Positions 44,901 to 58,562 of a stretch of DNA of 64,000 bases are shown here, one piece after another. The notes under the pieces are model-generated. The model did no database searches. It worked only from the letters and a program-made list of their open reading frames with translations, and was not told the origin of the DNA. Each line of letters begins with the position of its first letter. The stretch's first letter is position 1. The position numbers and the translations under genes were made by a program. Source of the DNA: Diphasiastrum complanatum (Eukaryota; Streptophyta; Lycopodiopsida; Lycopodiales; Lycopodiaceae); contig CM055100.1 in NCBI GenBank assembly GCA_029204225.1, forward strand, positions 63,905,067 through 63,969,066. The letters run 5' to 3'.

Positions 44901-47900
44901 AGGTTATGCTCATTGGATACATTTGTTTTATAGATCATGAACAGACAATGTCACCTTGCATTCCAATAATATGACAGTCAAGATGAGAAGAGGCGAGACT
45001 TTGATGAGTTCCTAGTAATACAAAGCGAAATTTCCTGCAGAAGCTTACTTATTCTAATGTGTAATCAAACTAGAAGTCTTTGCAGCTACTTTTTAGTTCA
45101 AACACTACAACGGACTGCTCGTTTTCTGCAACCACTGAAGATGGATTAATAAGTCTCATCACCAGAGACTTGGAAATATATTTTAGTTTGAACTTTCTCA
45201 TGATTGACATACCAAGCTCCAAATCCCGATCCATACTATACTCGACAACAAATCCGTGATGTGAATCAAGTGATGCACCACCGACATTGGGAAATAAAAC
45301 TGCACACGTGAGGGAAGCTTTGTTAGAACAAATATTATGAGGCTGTGTATACCGCTCGCCTTATCTATAAATATCAGCAAACTAGCTTTCCCTTATACTA
45401 GTTGATATCCTCCAAATTCACTCCCTATGAACAGTATAAATAGATTTGGAGCACCATAACAACTGAAGAGAGATGGGCAAACTTTACTGCGATAATCTAT
45501 TCCTAAGTCGTGTGAAACCATTACATTTAAGAGAAGAAGACCCCCATTTTTAGAAGAGTCTTTCAAATCTCAGCTCATTTAAAAGCTGTTTCTATTATTG
45601 ATCAAGCCAAGGAAAATAAACTTGGTCAGCTTATAAACTCTAAAGACGTTAATATGGGCAGCATTATGCTCGTAAAGAAGGATTGATATGTTTTAACAAT
45701 CAAATTCAGTAATACTTTTAAGCAAAAAAGGAAAGGTAATATCTGCATTCAAGATTCTAAAGGCGCTACACAAATAAAAAAAGATCAATATTTTAGCAGA
45801 AACTGGCATAATATCAATAGAAGTTGAAGCACATGATGAGGAGACCTTTTTAATTTGTCAGAATCTGGAAAAACATCACTTTCTTTTAAAAAACATGGGT
45901 ATGGTGGTTAGCACTTTATACTTAGCTTCTAAAGACATAGTTCCAAAAGATCCAAATTGTAAGGGAAAGCACCTCAAGATGCTGCTTACAAGACAAACAC
46001 AAAGGAACAACAATGGAGCAAAACCACCCAACCATCAAGAAGCCACCAATCAATCTCCAGTAGCATCACCCTTGAGCCACGAGATAGGATGCAAGTGTAG
46101 AGAGAGGAAAGTTGGTTATGAAAACCACAAACTGCAATGGTAGTAGCGCAAGTTTCCTACCTGGATATATAGCCAAGAATATTCCAAGAAGCGCTTTTCA
46201 TTACTATTGATATTCTACACATGCTAATAGCCATCCTAACAAATGCACTAGCTCCACATATGTGACTGGGCCCTCACAAGGTTATTAATTACATTATTGG
46301 TCTAGTTCAGAATAACAAGGTGTAAACGATAATATCCTAAAGGGTCCACAAAATCGGGTAGACAGTTTGTAATGCTTGCATGTACGTAATGCCCTAGAAT
46401 CTTCTGGAATTCTAAGATATACCCAATCATCAACTTTAAAATCTCTGGGAGATCTCTGAAGATGGCATAGTACTTAGCTTTGTCATGAGCACAACAGGTA
46501 CTATCCTTTGCCACTTGCAGCATTTTTGCATATCATGCAAGAAATCTGCAACCTTATGGATTGACCATAAGTGACCTATAACCTTAGGATCTCTATCACT
46601 AACAATGTCACTCGGCAGTCCACACAACCGAAATAATCTTCCAACAAAGATCTGGGCTAATTCGAAAGCCTTAATACTTGACTTAACTAGTATGAACGCA
46701 GCTTAGTTAACCTGTCCACTACAACCCAAATAAAATCATTTTGCCATGGGTCTTTAGAAGTCCAACTACAAAGTCCATCGATATACTCTCCCATCTCTTA
46801 TCAGGGATATCCAATGGATGCAACAAACCACCAGCCTTAAGGCATTCAGCCTTAGCTAGTTGACAGGGCTTGCATTTTATTACTTATGACTCGACATATG
46901 GGCCAATAAAACTCTCTTCTGACCAAGTCAAGAGTCCTATATATACCGGGATGTCCTGCACAGGGTATGTCATGACATTCAAACAAAATCTTAATCCTCT
47001 GGTACACAACCTTTCCCATTCAAAAACGTAATAGATCTCAAATGGTAAACTATTCCACAATCTTCTTATCTTTCTTTGTTAGCTGAGACCCCTGTGACCG
47101 TTAGAAATAAATGACTATGCTGAAATCTCTAGGAGATCTATCAAGTCTCAGACAACTGTAACTCAATCCAGAGCGATGCATTTACTCTAATGAGTTGAAT
47201 GCCCCATTTCTAGCATCACATGCAAGAAATCAGCAATCTGTCCGCGTTCTCAATTAGACACTGGAGTAAAGAAATTTACATTTTCCACAAACTGATCTAA
47301 ATTCTTGACTCATTCAACAAATCGAAAATTCCTAATTATACATAAGAATCATCATATTTCTAATAATCTTTTGGTAACAATTAAGTATCTATTCAATTCA
47401 GTGGTTAGTCTTGATATTTGTAGACCTCTGTCATCCAATATGAGCTCACTAGGATACAGTCAAGTCTGTTCCTCATTCAAATGCACATAACTTTTATTGA
47501 TGAATCCTGATGACTCACAAATCATGTGACTTATAAGCAATATACCAACTACTCAAGTTACTTGCTAATGATTCAAAAGTCTCTTATGTCTAGGTGTCGA
47601 ATTCATTTATCCTGGCGCAACACCACATTTAGACCCTTATCCAAATCATTTCTAAGTTAACAAATAAATCTTCCATATTAAAATTTGTTAACTCTGCAAG
47701 TGAGTGTCAAACACAATAGTTGACCATATGTCTATGTTCTCTAACTAGGTTAAGTGCACCAAATAACCCTAGTAACCAGGAATACATAGTAGATCCATAC
47801 AAGATTAATCATGCACACATGAGAATAATCTCACTATGACCCAGTACGTAAACACATCATTATCTGGCGAATTCTTCCAAAATCCGCATATGTTTACTCA

Positions 47901-48788
47901 CATATCTCACTGAAAATCTTGTAACTCAGTTACTAAAGAATTCTATTCCTCTTGAGTAAGTAACATTTCTAGGAAGTCTTTGAGACTGAGAACACATTCT
48001 CTCTCATGAGTTTTCTCACATAGACTACAAATAATGATGGGTCAATTTCGGGTTTTCTCACACTAGCTAGCCATTGAGACTAGCAGATATAATGGCACCC
48101 CGCGAGAGGCTCAGCTCTGTGGTAAGTGCCATACACGAGGTAGAGGATGAATTTCGTTTTCTCTGCAGATGCCCAGCTTACTATGAGATCCAAGGGAGAT
48201 ATTATTGTTTGTTCCGAGATCACCCAGTCACACTCTCTACCTTGATATCATATGAGAATTCCATATGTGTTGCATTGATGATTTGGGAGATGTCAGACTT
48301 GAGGACGGTGAGACTAGACACAGACACCCCCCCCCCCCTTGATACAGCTCAGCATCAAGGAGTGCTAATCTCGTCAGAGACAGACAGGAGATTACCTTGA
48401 GTAGTGATTCTGATGGAGAGGCTGAGATTCCAGACGCTTCCATACATAGACGGCAGAGACAGTGTAGACACTCAGAGAGAGAGCCAGTTCATAGGCACAG
48501 CCTGCAGCTCCACGGCAGCAAAGACGACACCGACAACCCACTCGAAGACAGAGGTTCACAACCCATTCAGCGACAATTTCATAGCATACTATACACCATT
48601 TTTTCCAGGCGTTGGGACCTCTATTATATCAAGATGGTGGATTGTGACTGTGCCAACCATCTCACTATATGCAGTTCCTATTTTTTTTATTATTGTTTCT
48701 TCTTAGATTTTTAAGCTCCTACTGGAATACTTGACATGTACCTTTTATTAGTCCTATGTATCTTAGGGTATTTCAAGGACATTAATAA

Positions 48789-48862
<74 letters not shown>

Positions 48863-51800
48863 ACAACTAGTCTCTTTTTTTCATTATTGTTCACCTTCCT
48901 TAGCTCAAGCTCTCACACACTCTATTGCTTGTCAAAGATTATCATTAAACCATACATCATGGCTTCTAGTCAATCTAGGAAGCCAAAGAATCAACTAGCT
49001 TCCATTGTTTCACATATCAAAAACTCCAATGAGCATTGGGTGCCTACGACATTCTCAACTTTTTATTGGGTTTACATGCAACCCTCTGGAAACAACACAT
49101 TAAAAGTTCATTGGAACTAAGATATTATATGTACTAGGGTAAACAACAATGATTAAGGAACTTATATGATGGCATCATAGAGCATTCGGCCTATAACATG
49201 TCTTTTTAGTGGAATTGCATATGCACAAACTTTTAATACAAATGATAACTACAAACATGCCAATTTGGTGTAGTCACATTATAAAGCATTTATTTCTAGA
49301 ATTGTGGTTGTTTAAATAAGGTTGGTTGGGTCATAGATTTCAAAGAAGGTTGATTAGGTTGTACATTTCCAATTTAAGGTTTTATGATATACAAGTTTTC
49401 AACTTTATAGTGATCCTATGGTTTTTACTGAGGTTGGTTTGAATATTTTTTACGAGCATGCAATAAAATGCAAATTTCTATGACAATGGATAAATTTACT
49501 ATATTTGGAGAAAAAAAAGCAAAAAAGCAAACAACCACTTACTATAAATAGATTAGTACACTATATAAAAGGTCTGTGGTTTCCCATTTTGCCACTTCAT
49601 CCCTTGAGTGTCAGTGTCTCTAGCTCGCTAGGTGTGGAAGATCATGGTCTCTTCGCGTTGGCTTGACGTGGGCGAAGGGGTTCTCTATTGGTGGTGCTAG
49701 TGCTGATGATCCTACTACTGCTCTGTTTTATCTGTTGCCATTTCCATTGCTCTATTTCTTAGAAGTTAGTACAAAGCTTACTAGTAACTACTTTCAACTT
49801 TGTTGTCCAATAATTGATTTGTTGAAGCCTAATTCAATTTGCAATCACGATTTGTTCCAGGTTTGCCTTTATTTTCATTGTTCTGGATTACCTCTTGAGG
49901 TGCATGGCATCTTGAGATAGATGGTGGTCTCAAACCACTGGCAGGAGTGGAGGCCGTCACAAGAGATTAAGGCTCAACGATTTGAGAGGACTATGCTATT
50001 ATCTCCTTTTTGGGATGACACACGAGCCATTGTCACAAGGTTGCAACCGCTTTACAGTGTCTTGCGCCTCACAGATAGAGAGGGCTGCACTTTGGGCCTT
50101 CTCTATGAGTTCATGGATAAGTTGGGAGAGCAAATTTGCACTTGCATTGCCTTCAATACACAAAGGTTTGAAATTTGAACTTTCAGAGTGACTAGTGTTC
50201 ACTCAAAGATGATCTCAATGTCTTCAAGTATGAGTCATGACATTTCTATAACATTTGTTACTTTTTCAAGCCCTTAGTCTTTCTTGGATACTAATCTTGT
50301 GAGTGGCCACATTGTCACACTCAGCACTCATGAATGATCTACAATGTGCATTATGTCACAAGTGCAGGCACAAGACTCTTGGGTTTGGGTGTCCAGAAGC
50401 ACAGCTCAGAGTAGTACAATTGCGCCCTGTTTCATGGTGGGAAAGTATGGGAGCGATGCTCCTAGATTGCAAAAGCTCGCCATACACATTCTCTCACAGG
50501 ATTGCACAGCAGTTGCCTACAACAGGAATTGGAGTGTGTTCTGATTCATATGAAGAGGAACAAACTCAGTGTTGCACAAAAGACAAGTTGGTGTATGTGC
50601 ACGCCAATCTGCGACTTTTAAAGAAGCTAAAGGAGACAAGGGAGCCCGTACAGGTCAATTGTAATTTGCAAGTTGCAACTATGTTCGAACAATGAAATTT
50701 GAAGTTTGAACTTTCAACTATATTTTTATAGCTTAATAGTAAATGTAAATACTTTAGTAAATAGAAAAGTCAAACTCTAATTTGAAGTTTTAGTGACATT
50801 CTAGTACAGGTAAATCCGAATGAAATTGAGATGACAAAGGTTCCAGACCTACCACCAAGGTCACAGGACAAGGAGGACGTGTATGCACTCGTCCATGATG
50901 ATGCCTTGATGTCTATAGGTGAATTTCAAGTTCCAACTTTCAAGCTTTGAATTAGTCCTTGACGCTTGGGCCCTTGCAAGTTGGAAGCTTGAACTTTGAG
51001 CTTCATCTCATCTAGGTTTAGAGTTCAAAATTTCAAACGTGTAAGATGTGAATTGTTGCCAATCCTCGTGTGCAAGACCTACCACTCGGGCCGCTGCACA
51101 TCATAAGATGAGATAAGAAGAGGCTTCCAATACTCCAGCTCTCGAGGACAAGGAGCTCAATAGTGATGATTCCTCATAGGATGAGAGTGATTCGTCTGAT
51201 GATGATGATATCATTGACGGGGATCCTGCTCCTGAGACTGCATGTGCGAGCAGGTCACAACTTCCACGGGTGACTAGGAGGAGGCTACGTTATGCTTTAG
51301 TCTGTCTTGGCCCTAAAGTCGGCCCATTTGGCACTATTTAGGTATTTAGTTTTTAGAGACTCGGAGTCGACTTTCAAATTTTGAGGTTATATCAACTTGA
51401 GACTAGTTACTAGCAGATAGTAATTCGTTTAATATCACGTGTGCAGTGTTATCATCATTTATGGGTGCGCTAAAACCACATTTATGATTCAAGACTCAAG
51501 TTTATATTTTGGTAATCTTCAAAGAATGTTTCAAATTTCAATGTTGAATGTTGAATGTTGAATGGGATTTGTACTCACAGTAACTCAAAGAGTTAATACT
51601 TAAAAGTTAGTACTTACTACTTAGTACTGTTACCTATAAGTCGTTAGAATATAGAACTTAGAAGTTAGTACTATAATCTATTACCTATTAACAGTTACAC
51701 AATGCACATTGTATACATTGTCATTTTCATAAAATTTGAATCATTGAACATTTGCTAATTTATTACTAACTAGTCGTGTACTTGGTAAATTGTAATATGT

Positions 51801-54800
51801 AATATTTATGGTGTGACATTAACGTTTTGAAAAAACCCTAAAACCGATTCGCCGATTCAAAATTGGAGAAGCTAATCCTTTCCCAATTCAAACACAGTTC
51901 AAAAAGGCAATTCGAAAGGTACCATAAAACCTTGGACCCATGAAGAATAATGCATAGTCAATGAGCAAAATTAACCATACATTGGCTGCTCCAAAGTAGG
52001 GTGCACTCACCAAAAGAACGGCGATTGCCTACTTGTACTCACGTCCTATCAAAGTTTTCATGTTGATCTTGTGATATGGATCCTTGTTGGTCATGGTTTT
52101 TCTAGATGGATGCAATATGTACTAATTGCTATTTTTACCATTTTGTGATTGCAGGATGAGGCTTGGTAGACAAGGATCTTTTAGCTGAATGTGGTGATCC
52201 AACAGTTTTTTCATAGAACTTGTTTAAAGCAAGTCAAACTGTCAAGTATGAGTTCTTGTATAGTCTACTAGAAAGAAGCTGACTTGGAGTGTCGCATCTT
52301 GGTTGGCTTCATCCTAGCTTGATCCATAGTAAAATTTTCATCATGTTTGTGTCTTGACCCTTATTTCATCATCATGAACTTAGGGGTGATACACTCAATT
52401 ATGCATGCATGCACATGTCAATGCATGTACTTGAAAGGGCCATGCATTCACACTATTTGATCACATCTATTGTATTTGGCCCTTCTTGGCCACACACGTA
52501 ACTAGACTCATTGCATGTGATTAATCTTCGCTTGCATGCATCTATAGTTGAGTCAAGAGTAATAATCATGACATTTATGGGTGTAATTGCCCAAAAAAGC
52601 TAGTGCCTTTTGTAGCTTAGTTTTCAAAATGCATTGTGATATTAGAGATCTAATGAGTTGGGTGAGTCAAAAAAAAACTTAGGCTTGACCCTGAAGCAGT
52701 GAATAGTTCAGATCAAGTGCAGTACAATTGTCCAATAGGCAAGTCTAATGGTCCAGTCAGTAGAAAGATATGCTAGTTGGCAACTCTAATTCTTTTTGGA
52801 CCCACCGACCTCACAACGTTTGAAGCACGGTAAATGGAGTGTGTTGTCCAAAGTGTGATTCTCATCTCCACACAGTGAAGTCAAAATTGATCTTTCAGGG
52901 ATTGAAAGAATATATTTTGGCTCCAAAAATTGTCAAAAACCGTCTTTAAAATTGTTTGGTTCTTCAATGGATTGGGCGTGAGTGTCTTATTGTACCTCTT
53001 AGGTCTAGGTAACATCAATCAGCATAAGAAATCATGAAGCACAAGCCTTCCAACGTATCAAACAAACTTTTCACAAAACACTCAAAACCAGCAAAAGCAA
53101 ATGATTCAAGGAAGCATGTAAATCCTTGGCAGCCATACATGATCTTGTTTCAATGTCACAAGACAAATCTATCCCATTATATCAAAAGACTAGAAGTCTA
53201 CGTGGTCATGCTTTGTTATGCATTAGTTAATTTGAATACCTATTGAGATAAATACTAGTTACTTGATCCCACCTCACCGTCACTATGTAGCTGCCTTAGA
53301 CAAATAAAAGGTGATGGCAAGAAAACATCCATGACAAGTTTTGAATAGGCAACACAACAACTAGATAGTAATCTGGGAATAGCTCTACAAGCTTATACAC
53401 TCATTCTTAACTAAGCACTTTTACAGGCTCTAGTTCCATCTTTTCCCTTCCGACCAATATTAAAGAGTTGTAATCATACTTGTTTTAAATAGACTTCACT
53501 ACCTTTAACCTTGGCCAATGGAGATTTTACATTGCACATTAGACATGCGTTAGAATTGTGATCCGATCACAACGCACAAATACTTAATTGAATACAACTG
53601 AAGGTGCACAAATTCACACCCCAATGTCACTCGACAAAATGCAAGCAAAAGCATTAAGAAATTTGACTTGGCATTAAAACTTTGCCATAGATACGCTCAA
53701 TTTAACAAGAAAATGGGAAAGGAAAGAAACAAACCCGAAGACATTGGAGTTATATATTCTCTCATTAGTTGGTCCAACATTTCTTCCATGCCGATGTCAT
53801 CAAGCACAGCCCCATAGTTGTTCATGGTGTTGGGCCTCATTACCTTAAATTTTGCTTCTTGAGCCCAATTTTCAAAATGCTCCACCTATCACATTAACAA
53901 TAGACACATTAATGCAAATTTCTTCTCAAGCTTGTTAGCTTAGTAATCTTTAAGCATACAATCAAGTCAATCTGTACCTCATCCATTATTAACGAGCAGA
54001 ATCTTGGCTCAAACATGTCAAATGCGAATAAACCAGAAGACTGATATTTCATGATCTTTCTAAAAGCCTCCGCTGATCCATCGTCAATAGCATTGCGGAA
54101 ACTTTGAACAAAAAATTGCTCTGGATTCAAGGCAGAAAGTTCTTCATGCAAAGGCTGCCATGTCAAGATAAGAAGCAAATGTCATGAGTTACTTGTGACA
54201 TATGTAATAAGCACCAAAATGTTTTGACCTAAAATCCTAAAGGTACTTTTGAAATCGTCATGGTATTTCTAACATGAATTAAAGTTCTACCTCTTTAGTG
54301 ATCAATAGAACTCTCTCAGTGAAGGGCATACTAAAACCTTCTCAACTAGAATTGATCTTAAAAATCGTACAATCTCAAATCAAAATTGTTTTCAGATTAA
54401 ACCTTCTTACAATTCTGAACTAAACCAAAAACACAAGTAAAAAGCGTAAGTTAAAACATCTAGATTATTTCATTTTGGTTATTGCCATTTTTGCAACGAC
54501 TGATAAACATGTTAATATTTTGATGATGAACATGTGCACATGATGATATCATTGTTAACTTGCAATGATTAGTTGCATTTTGTCGATTGAAAGTAAGTTG
54601 TTCCCATAGATGCACTGGCGATTCCAGAATCACAATTCGAATCGCAGGCCAAATCACGATTCGCTGGGGGGGGGGTCGCGAATCATGATTCGCATAAACA
54701 AAAAATTTGCAAATACACGCAATATGGGTATCAGTAGAAATAACAAAAATACAGGATTAGACTCAAATGTGTTTCCAATAGTTTCAGGTCCAATTCCGGG

Positions 54801-54932
54801 CAGTTAGGTGAGATCTCGTTTATATGGACGCACGTCGTAAACTTGACCCAACTGCGCATCGAACTAAATGAGTTTCCAGTAGTTTCAATGCATAACTTCA
54901 ATTTACTCCGTATAGAAGCAAACAAATTTGAA

Positions 54933-54978
<46 letters not shown>

Positions 54979-57900
54979 CTGTGTGTGTGTGTGGCAATTC
55001 GCTGCAACTATGGTTGTTCCTTACATAGTGCATGAAGGGATCCCTTTGCAATAACTTGTTGAATTGCAAACCAATCTACTTCTATGGGAACAATAAGCCA
55101 TGTTTGGTACTTGGTCGACTTGTTGAGCACCTTCATGAAATGGGTTAGCTATATTTTCGAGTTCACGAAGTTAAATGCAAATTAGGACCAAAGTGTTTAC
55201 TCTAGTTATGCTCACATTTTGAGTCCAAAATCAAGTAGGCTATAATAAGCATCCTTCATGCATAAAATTGCACAAATGCATTGACAGAATCATTAGTTAT
55301 AGTGGGTAATGCTAAGTCAAATCTATCTTTAGGCACCATTAGCAGCATGTTGAGACTTGAGCATGTCTTTGGAATCAGATACTAAACTTGTTCTATTTTT
55401 GAAAGTTATGCAATGCTCATAAAATTCATATGTTGGTCCTCTTCTCCCAACTCTTCAAAACGACGTTTAGTGTCTCACTCTCCAATATGTAGGAGGCCTA
55501 GAGGAGAGGGGCACAATTCTCATGTGTACTTTGTTCCCTTACAAGTTTATGTGGAGAGAAGAGTGTTAGAAGGGAAGAGCAGCTTGGATAAAAAAAGTTT
55601 ATCCAAGTATGGAGATAATGAGTGCCTTTTGAGAATCAATGGAAGATCGTGGGAGCAAGCCCTAAGCGTCTTTTTTATGATTGCTTGCCCTCTCAAAATT
55701 GTCTCCAATGATGAGTAGTCACGACGCCAAACTGCACTTCCATCGCCAACACTAGCTTTCTCCACACCATTTCACTATCATTTGCCCTCATACTGCATTT
55801 ACCGCTTCCAAACACCCTGTTACCCTATCAGAAGTAAGCAAATGTGAGTTTGAAGTGATAATGCCTCACCGTACCGCCCTGTAGCAAGTTTCATCAGCCA
55901 AAAATTGCCCCAAAATTTGGCTCTACGGTACCCAAATAGGAAATGTAGCCCATCATAAGGTCACCCACACTCCGCTAACTGGAATGGTGATGAAAACTCC
56001 CCAAAACACATTTCTCCCTACTAGGTGACGTCGCTCTGAGCAGCAAGTTTCAGGGGTCAATTTGGCCAAGAACAGCCAAATTAGGTGCCTTTTAGCTCTA
56101 GTTAGGCCCACAACCAATTTTATTGCATTTTTGAACTGAAACTTCCTTTTGAAGTTTCTTAATGAAAAAACCATATTCCCAAATGTCGGGTCCCACCTTT
56201 GCATTTCTAATTGAAAATTTTTAATGAAGTTTTTCGTTTTTGCCCCTTCAAGGCCCTCTTCATTGCAATCTGACGGATCCTTCAGATCCTATGGCCCATC
56301 TCGCTTTCTATCTCCACCGTCCATTAGCCTCCCTCGTGATCCGACGAACGAGGTTCCATTGACGCGATGAACTGTCATTTATCGATTCAATGTCTATTAA
56401 AATCATCTATGAGTTATATGGTCATTATGAGGCCTCTAGCATCGACTTATAGACTCTAGAGCCTTAGACAATATCAAATGTAATTGAGCTCATAAGTAGG
56501 CAAATGAAAAACTATACAAAGGGATGTTGGGCAAACTGCAATATGAAAAAGAACGATGTAAGAAAATGCATGCAAAAACATGAAACAAAGGAAGCGATAA
56601 AATAAATCAAAATAGATCCTAAAAGGTACACAAAGCAATATGAAAGAGATGAAGTGCCAAAATTAGAGACTTAGAAAATGGACTTATACACATCCAAATC
56701 AAGATTTGTAAAATGTATTAACAAAGCCATATTATAAGACAATGAATGACTTAAAAATCCCCCATAAGTTCCACAAAGAAAGTACAAAGGAACAAGACCT
56801 TAAAACAGTAGCAAAACCCTAATTCTCTAGGAATCGTTCTTTTGTTGAACCAATCTTAACATGTTCATTTTATTTGTTTTTGCCTTGGGGTACAATTAAC
56901 CATAACGAACACTAGGAAAAGATGACCATACCCTTTTTTATGTTGCAATAACAAAGCACAAAACCTAAAGATACATTCATAGTAACATGCATTCAACCAT
57001 TTCGTTACGTTTTGAAGGTTTTTCAGTTTAACTTTGAGCCCATAGAAAAGTGAAATATGAATGTTTCAAGGTTACAAATATACAAAGGTGGCTGAATGAG
57101 TATGTACAAGCAACAATATAATTTTATCCATTGTGCAAAAAGAGAGAGAGGAGGAGGAGAAAAGCGGGGGAGCGAGGGGCTAGAGGGAATTTGCTAACAC
57201 ATTTTCTTACAAACATGGATGCTAAAGGAGACTTCTTGATTGAGTTTTGGGCCTGTCAACACATTTTGGAGTCATTTGACCCCTTTTGAGGTTCTTGGCG
57301 CCCCAAAAACTTTTTCTTTGAGAGAGACAAATCAAATTTGGTTGAATCAATATTTAAATACATTTGAATGTTGCCATGTGTACATTTACATCCAAAGAAA
57401 AGTGACGGTAGATTTTTTGTCTTCCCATATGTTAAAGTTTAGCTATGGGCAATAATGTAAAAGCAATAGATGAAGTGCAACCTTCAATTTGCAATTTGTG
57501 AAGCCCATTCTACAAGATGATAGGCTACCAATGCCATTGTTTATAGCATAAATCGTATGCTATAATATCCCTATTCCCAATCTACAAATTGACACCCATG
57601 AGGTTGTCAAGTATCCAGTACACTACTCACAAGCAAACGCGTTTCTTTTATCCATCCATAAACGATAGTGAAGACTTAAGACATCAATGGACACTAAAAT
57701 TATGGAGGAAACCTTCCAATGAAGTCCTATCGCTGACATTCAAAAACGTTGATTTGGAGCAGGATTTACAAAAAATTTATAAACAACAATAGTAAAGCAA
57801 GAAGCACAAACTCATGGAAAGTGAAAAATATTAGTGAAAATATGCAATAATGTAAAAAAACGCAAGGTCGAAAAAGACCACAAAGTTTTAGAGTTTACTA

Positions 57901-58005
57901 AAAGCAACTATCAACATCACATCAATGCATTCAAATCGATATTGCAACTCAAAATCAACAAACCTTGTAAGTAAGTCGAATCCTCTCACGATACACACGA
58001 TGCCT
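41932..58005 (-). CDS. PKHD-type 2-oxoglutarate/Fe(II)-dependent hydroxylase, seven 3' exons
   Basis: Exons in transcript order: 58005-57964, 54154-53978, 53885-53735, 45299-45213, 44643-44519, 44425-44307, 42061-41932 (TAG). All introns are GT-AG, and the phases add up to 276 residues without a stop. The protein matches the plant PKHD-type hydroxylase family (for example At1g22950): MRPNTMNNYGAVLDDIG, then GASLDSHHGFVVEY, then the iron ligands in GFHVDDSEVTLNVCLG (HxD) and the distal His in LHAGRHRHGAKE. An Arg in SGQRTNLILWCR is the likely 2-oxoglutarate contact. The Cys-containing tail is FRELTKYQRDFSSWCGEC. Expected role: iron-dependent hydroxylation, substrate unknown. 5' exons upstream of 58005 were not found. 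Intron 3 (8.4 kb) carries transposon relics, yet the exons look intact. Confidence 0.88.
42062..44306 (-). other. Last intron of the PKHD-type hydroxylase gene (2.2 kb)
   Basis: Donor AG|GTATTA at 44306 and acceptor AACAG|TTCAG at 42062. An opposite-strand frame at 43837-44019 (MVWENVHKNFDPVKAES) shows no family resemblance. Reading through the donor instead would end the protein at a nearby TAA (44297-44299). Confidence 0.75.
45300..46279 (-). other. Intron 3 of the hydroxylase gene, exon-proximal part
   Basis: AT-rich intron sequence with acceptor GTGTGCAG at 45300. Nothing else recognised. Confidence 0.6.
46280..47060 (-). pseudogene. Ty3/gypsy integrase relic inside intron 3
   Basis: Read on the minus strand through several frames: ILFECHDIPCAGHPGIYRT and REFYWP (integrase zinc-binding N-terminus), CKPCQLAKAE, GLLHPLDIPDKRWESISMDF and VVVDRLTKL (core start), GLPSDIVSDRDPKV (second core block), then RDFKVDDWVYLRIP and KLSTRFCGPFRIL (C-terminal GPY-like region). 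These blocks follow the gypsy integrase order. Stops and frameshifts separate them; LTRs and other pol domains were not found. Confidence 0.75.
47061..48073. other. Intron 3, unassigned part
   Basis: AT-rich with no recognised coding or structural feature. It may contain remaining gypsy sequence too diverged to see. Confidence 0.45.
48074..48400 (+). pseudogene. Possible LINE reverse transcriptase C-terminal tail
   Basis: The frame contains EVEDEFRFLCRCPAYYEIQG followed by RYYCLFRDHP. The DE-x-F/H-FL-x-x-CP-x-Y-x-x-I-R spacing resembles the zinc-binding end of many LINE polyproteins. It is followed by hydrophilic sequence, an AATAAA at about 48784 and a CT microsatellite. Only the tail is present. 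Confidence 0.4.
48792..48859. repeat. CT microsatellite, about 68 bp
   Basis: Uninterrupted (CT)n directly after TTAATAAAGA. Confidence 0.97.
48860..49919. other. Intron 3, unassigned part before the hAT relic
   Basis: AT-rich. The segment 49660-49919 may be upstream hAT transposase sequence or one of its introns, but no conserved block is clear. Confidence 0.4.
49920..51345 (+). pseudogene. hAT transposase relic inside intron 3
   Basis: Block 1 (about 49925-50170) reads LLSPFWDDTRAIVTRLQPLYSVLRL, TDREGCTLGLLYEFMDKLGE. Block 2 (50358-50690) begins at a TGCAG acceptor-like site (HKTLGFGCPEAQ) and, across frameshifts, gives RPVSWWESMG, LAIHILSQDC, AYNRNWSVF and LVYVHANLRLLKKL, the hAT C-terminal dimerisation region. 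Block 3 begins after GTACAG at about 50813 with VNPNEIEMTKVPDLPP, and an acidic tail follows to 51345. The exon corresponding to 63655-63446 of the other hAT locus is absent. In block 2 LSQDC is continuous, without the intron that splits the other locus. Confidence 0.75.
51346..53734. other. Intron 3, upstream part
   Basis: AT-rich, with TGAATGTTGAATGTTGAATG short repeats near 51540 and ATGCATGCATGCACATG near 52395-52415. No coding feature supported. Confidence 0.5.
54652..54690. repeat. Hairpin with a run of ten G in its loop
   Basis: Arms AATCACGATTCGC (54652-54664) and GCGAATCATGATT (54678-54690) pair with one mismatch. The loop holds G x10 at 54666-54675. Further GATTCG/CGAATC words lie just upstream (54610-54650). 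Confidence 0.75.
54936..54993. repeat. Compound GA/GT microsatellite
   Basis: (GA)n to about 54975, then (GT)n at 54980-54993. Confidence 0.95.
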
Positions 58006-58562
58006 CTGTAACATTACAAAACAATCATTATTTTTAGCATGTGATTTAAACTGGGCACTCCTAAACACATTATAAAACTTCCTTAAAAATTACTCTACAA
58101 GTAAAGCACTCCAATAGTTTAGCAGCAAATATGCCTACCTATATATAAAGGACCTCTGCTTACTCAATCTAGAAACAATAGATGAAGAACAAATTAATAT
58201 AGTAATGAAAAATTTCCTAACCTCGCAACCAATTCAAACAATCCAACTTCACTAGCATTGGAAGAAGATATATTCTAAGAGTATACAGAAATTCTAGATT
58301 CTTATTTGAGAAATATTCGTTGAGGACAACGCTTCATGCGTCGGAGGGGTGTAATTTGTAGAGGCAAACTGCCCCAAAGAAATAAAGACTTTCCTATCTT
58401 CCATCTTCACATAGACTTTGATGACATGAAATTAACAATTAACAATGACCATTATTCTTTTTGGATATTGTATGAATTTATCGTTCAAATGATTTGTGTA
58501 GAAGGTATTACTACCTGTAGAACTAAGAACCTTCTATGAGCCATGTCTGATGGTATGAATAT

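Larger units (their letters stand above)
54155..57963 (-). other. Intron 1 of the recovered hydroxylase exons (3.8 kb)
   Basis: Donor ACAAG|GTTTGT at 57963 and acceptor CATGGCAG at 54155. Besides the G-loop hairpin and the GA array listed separately, it contains no recognised coding region. Confidence 0.7.
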
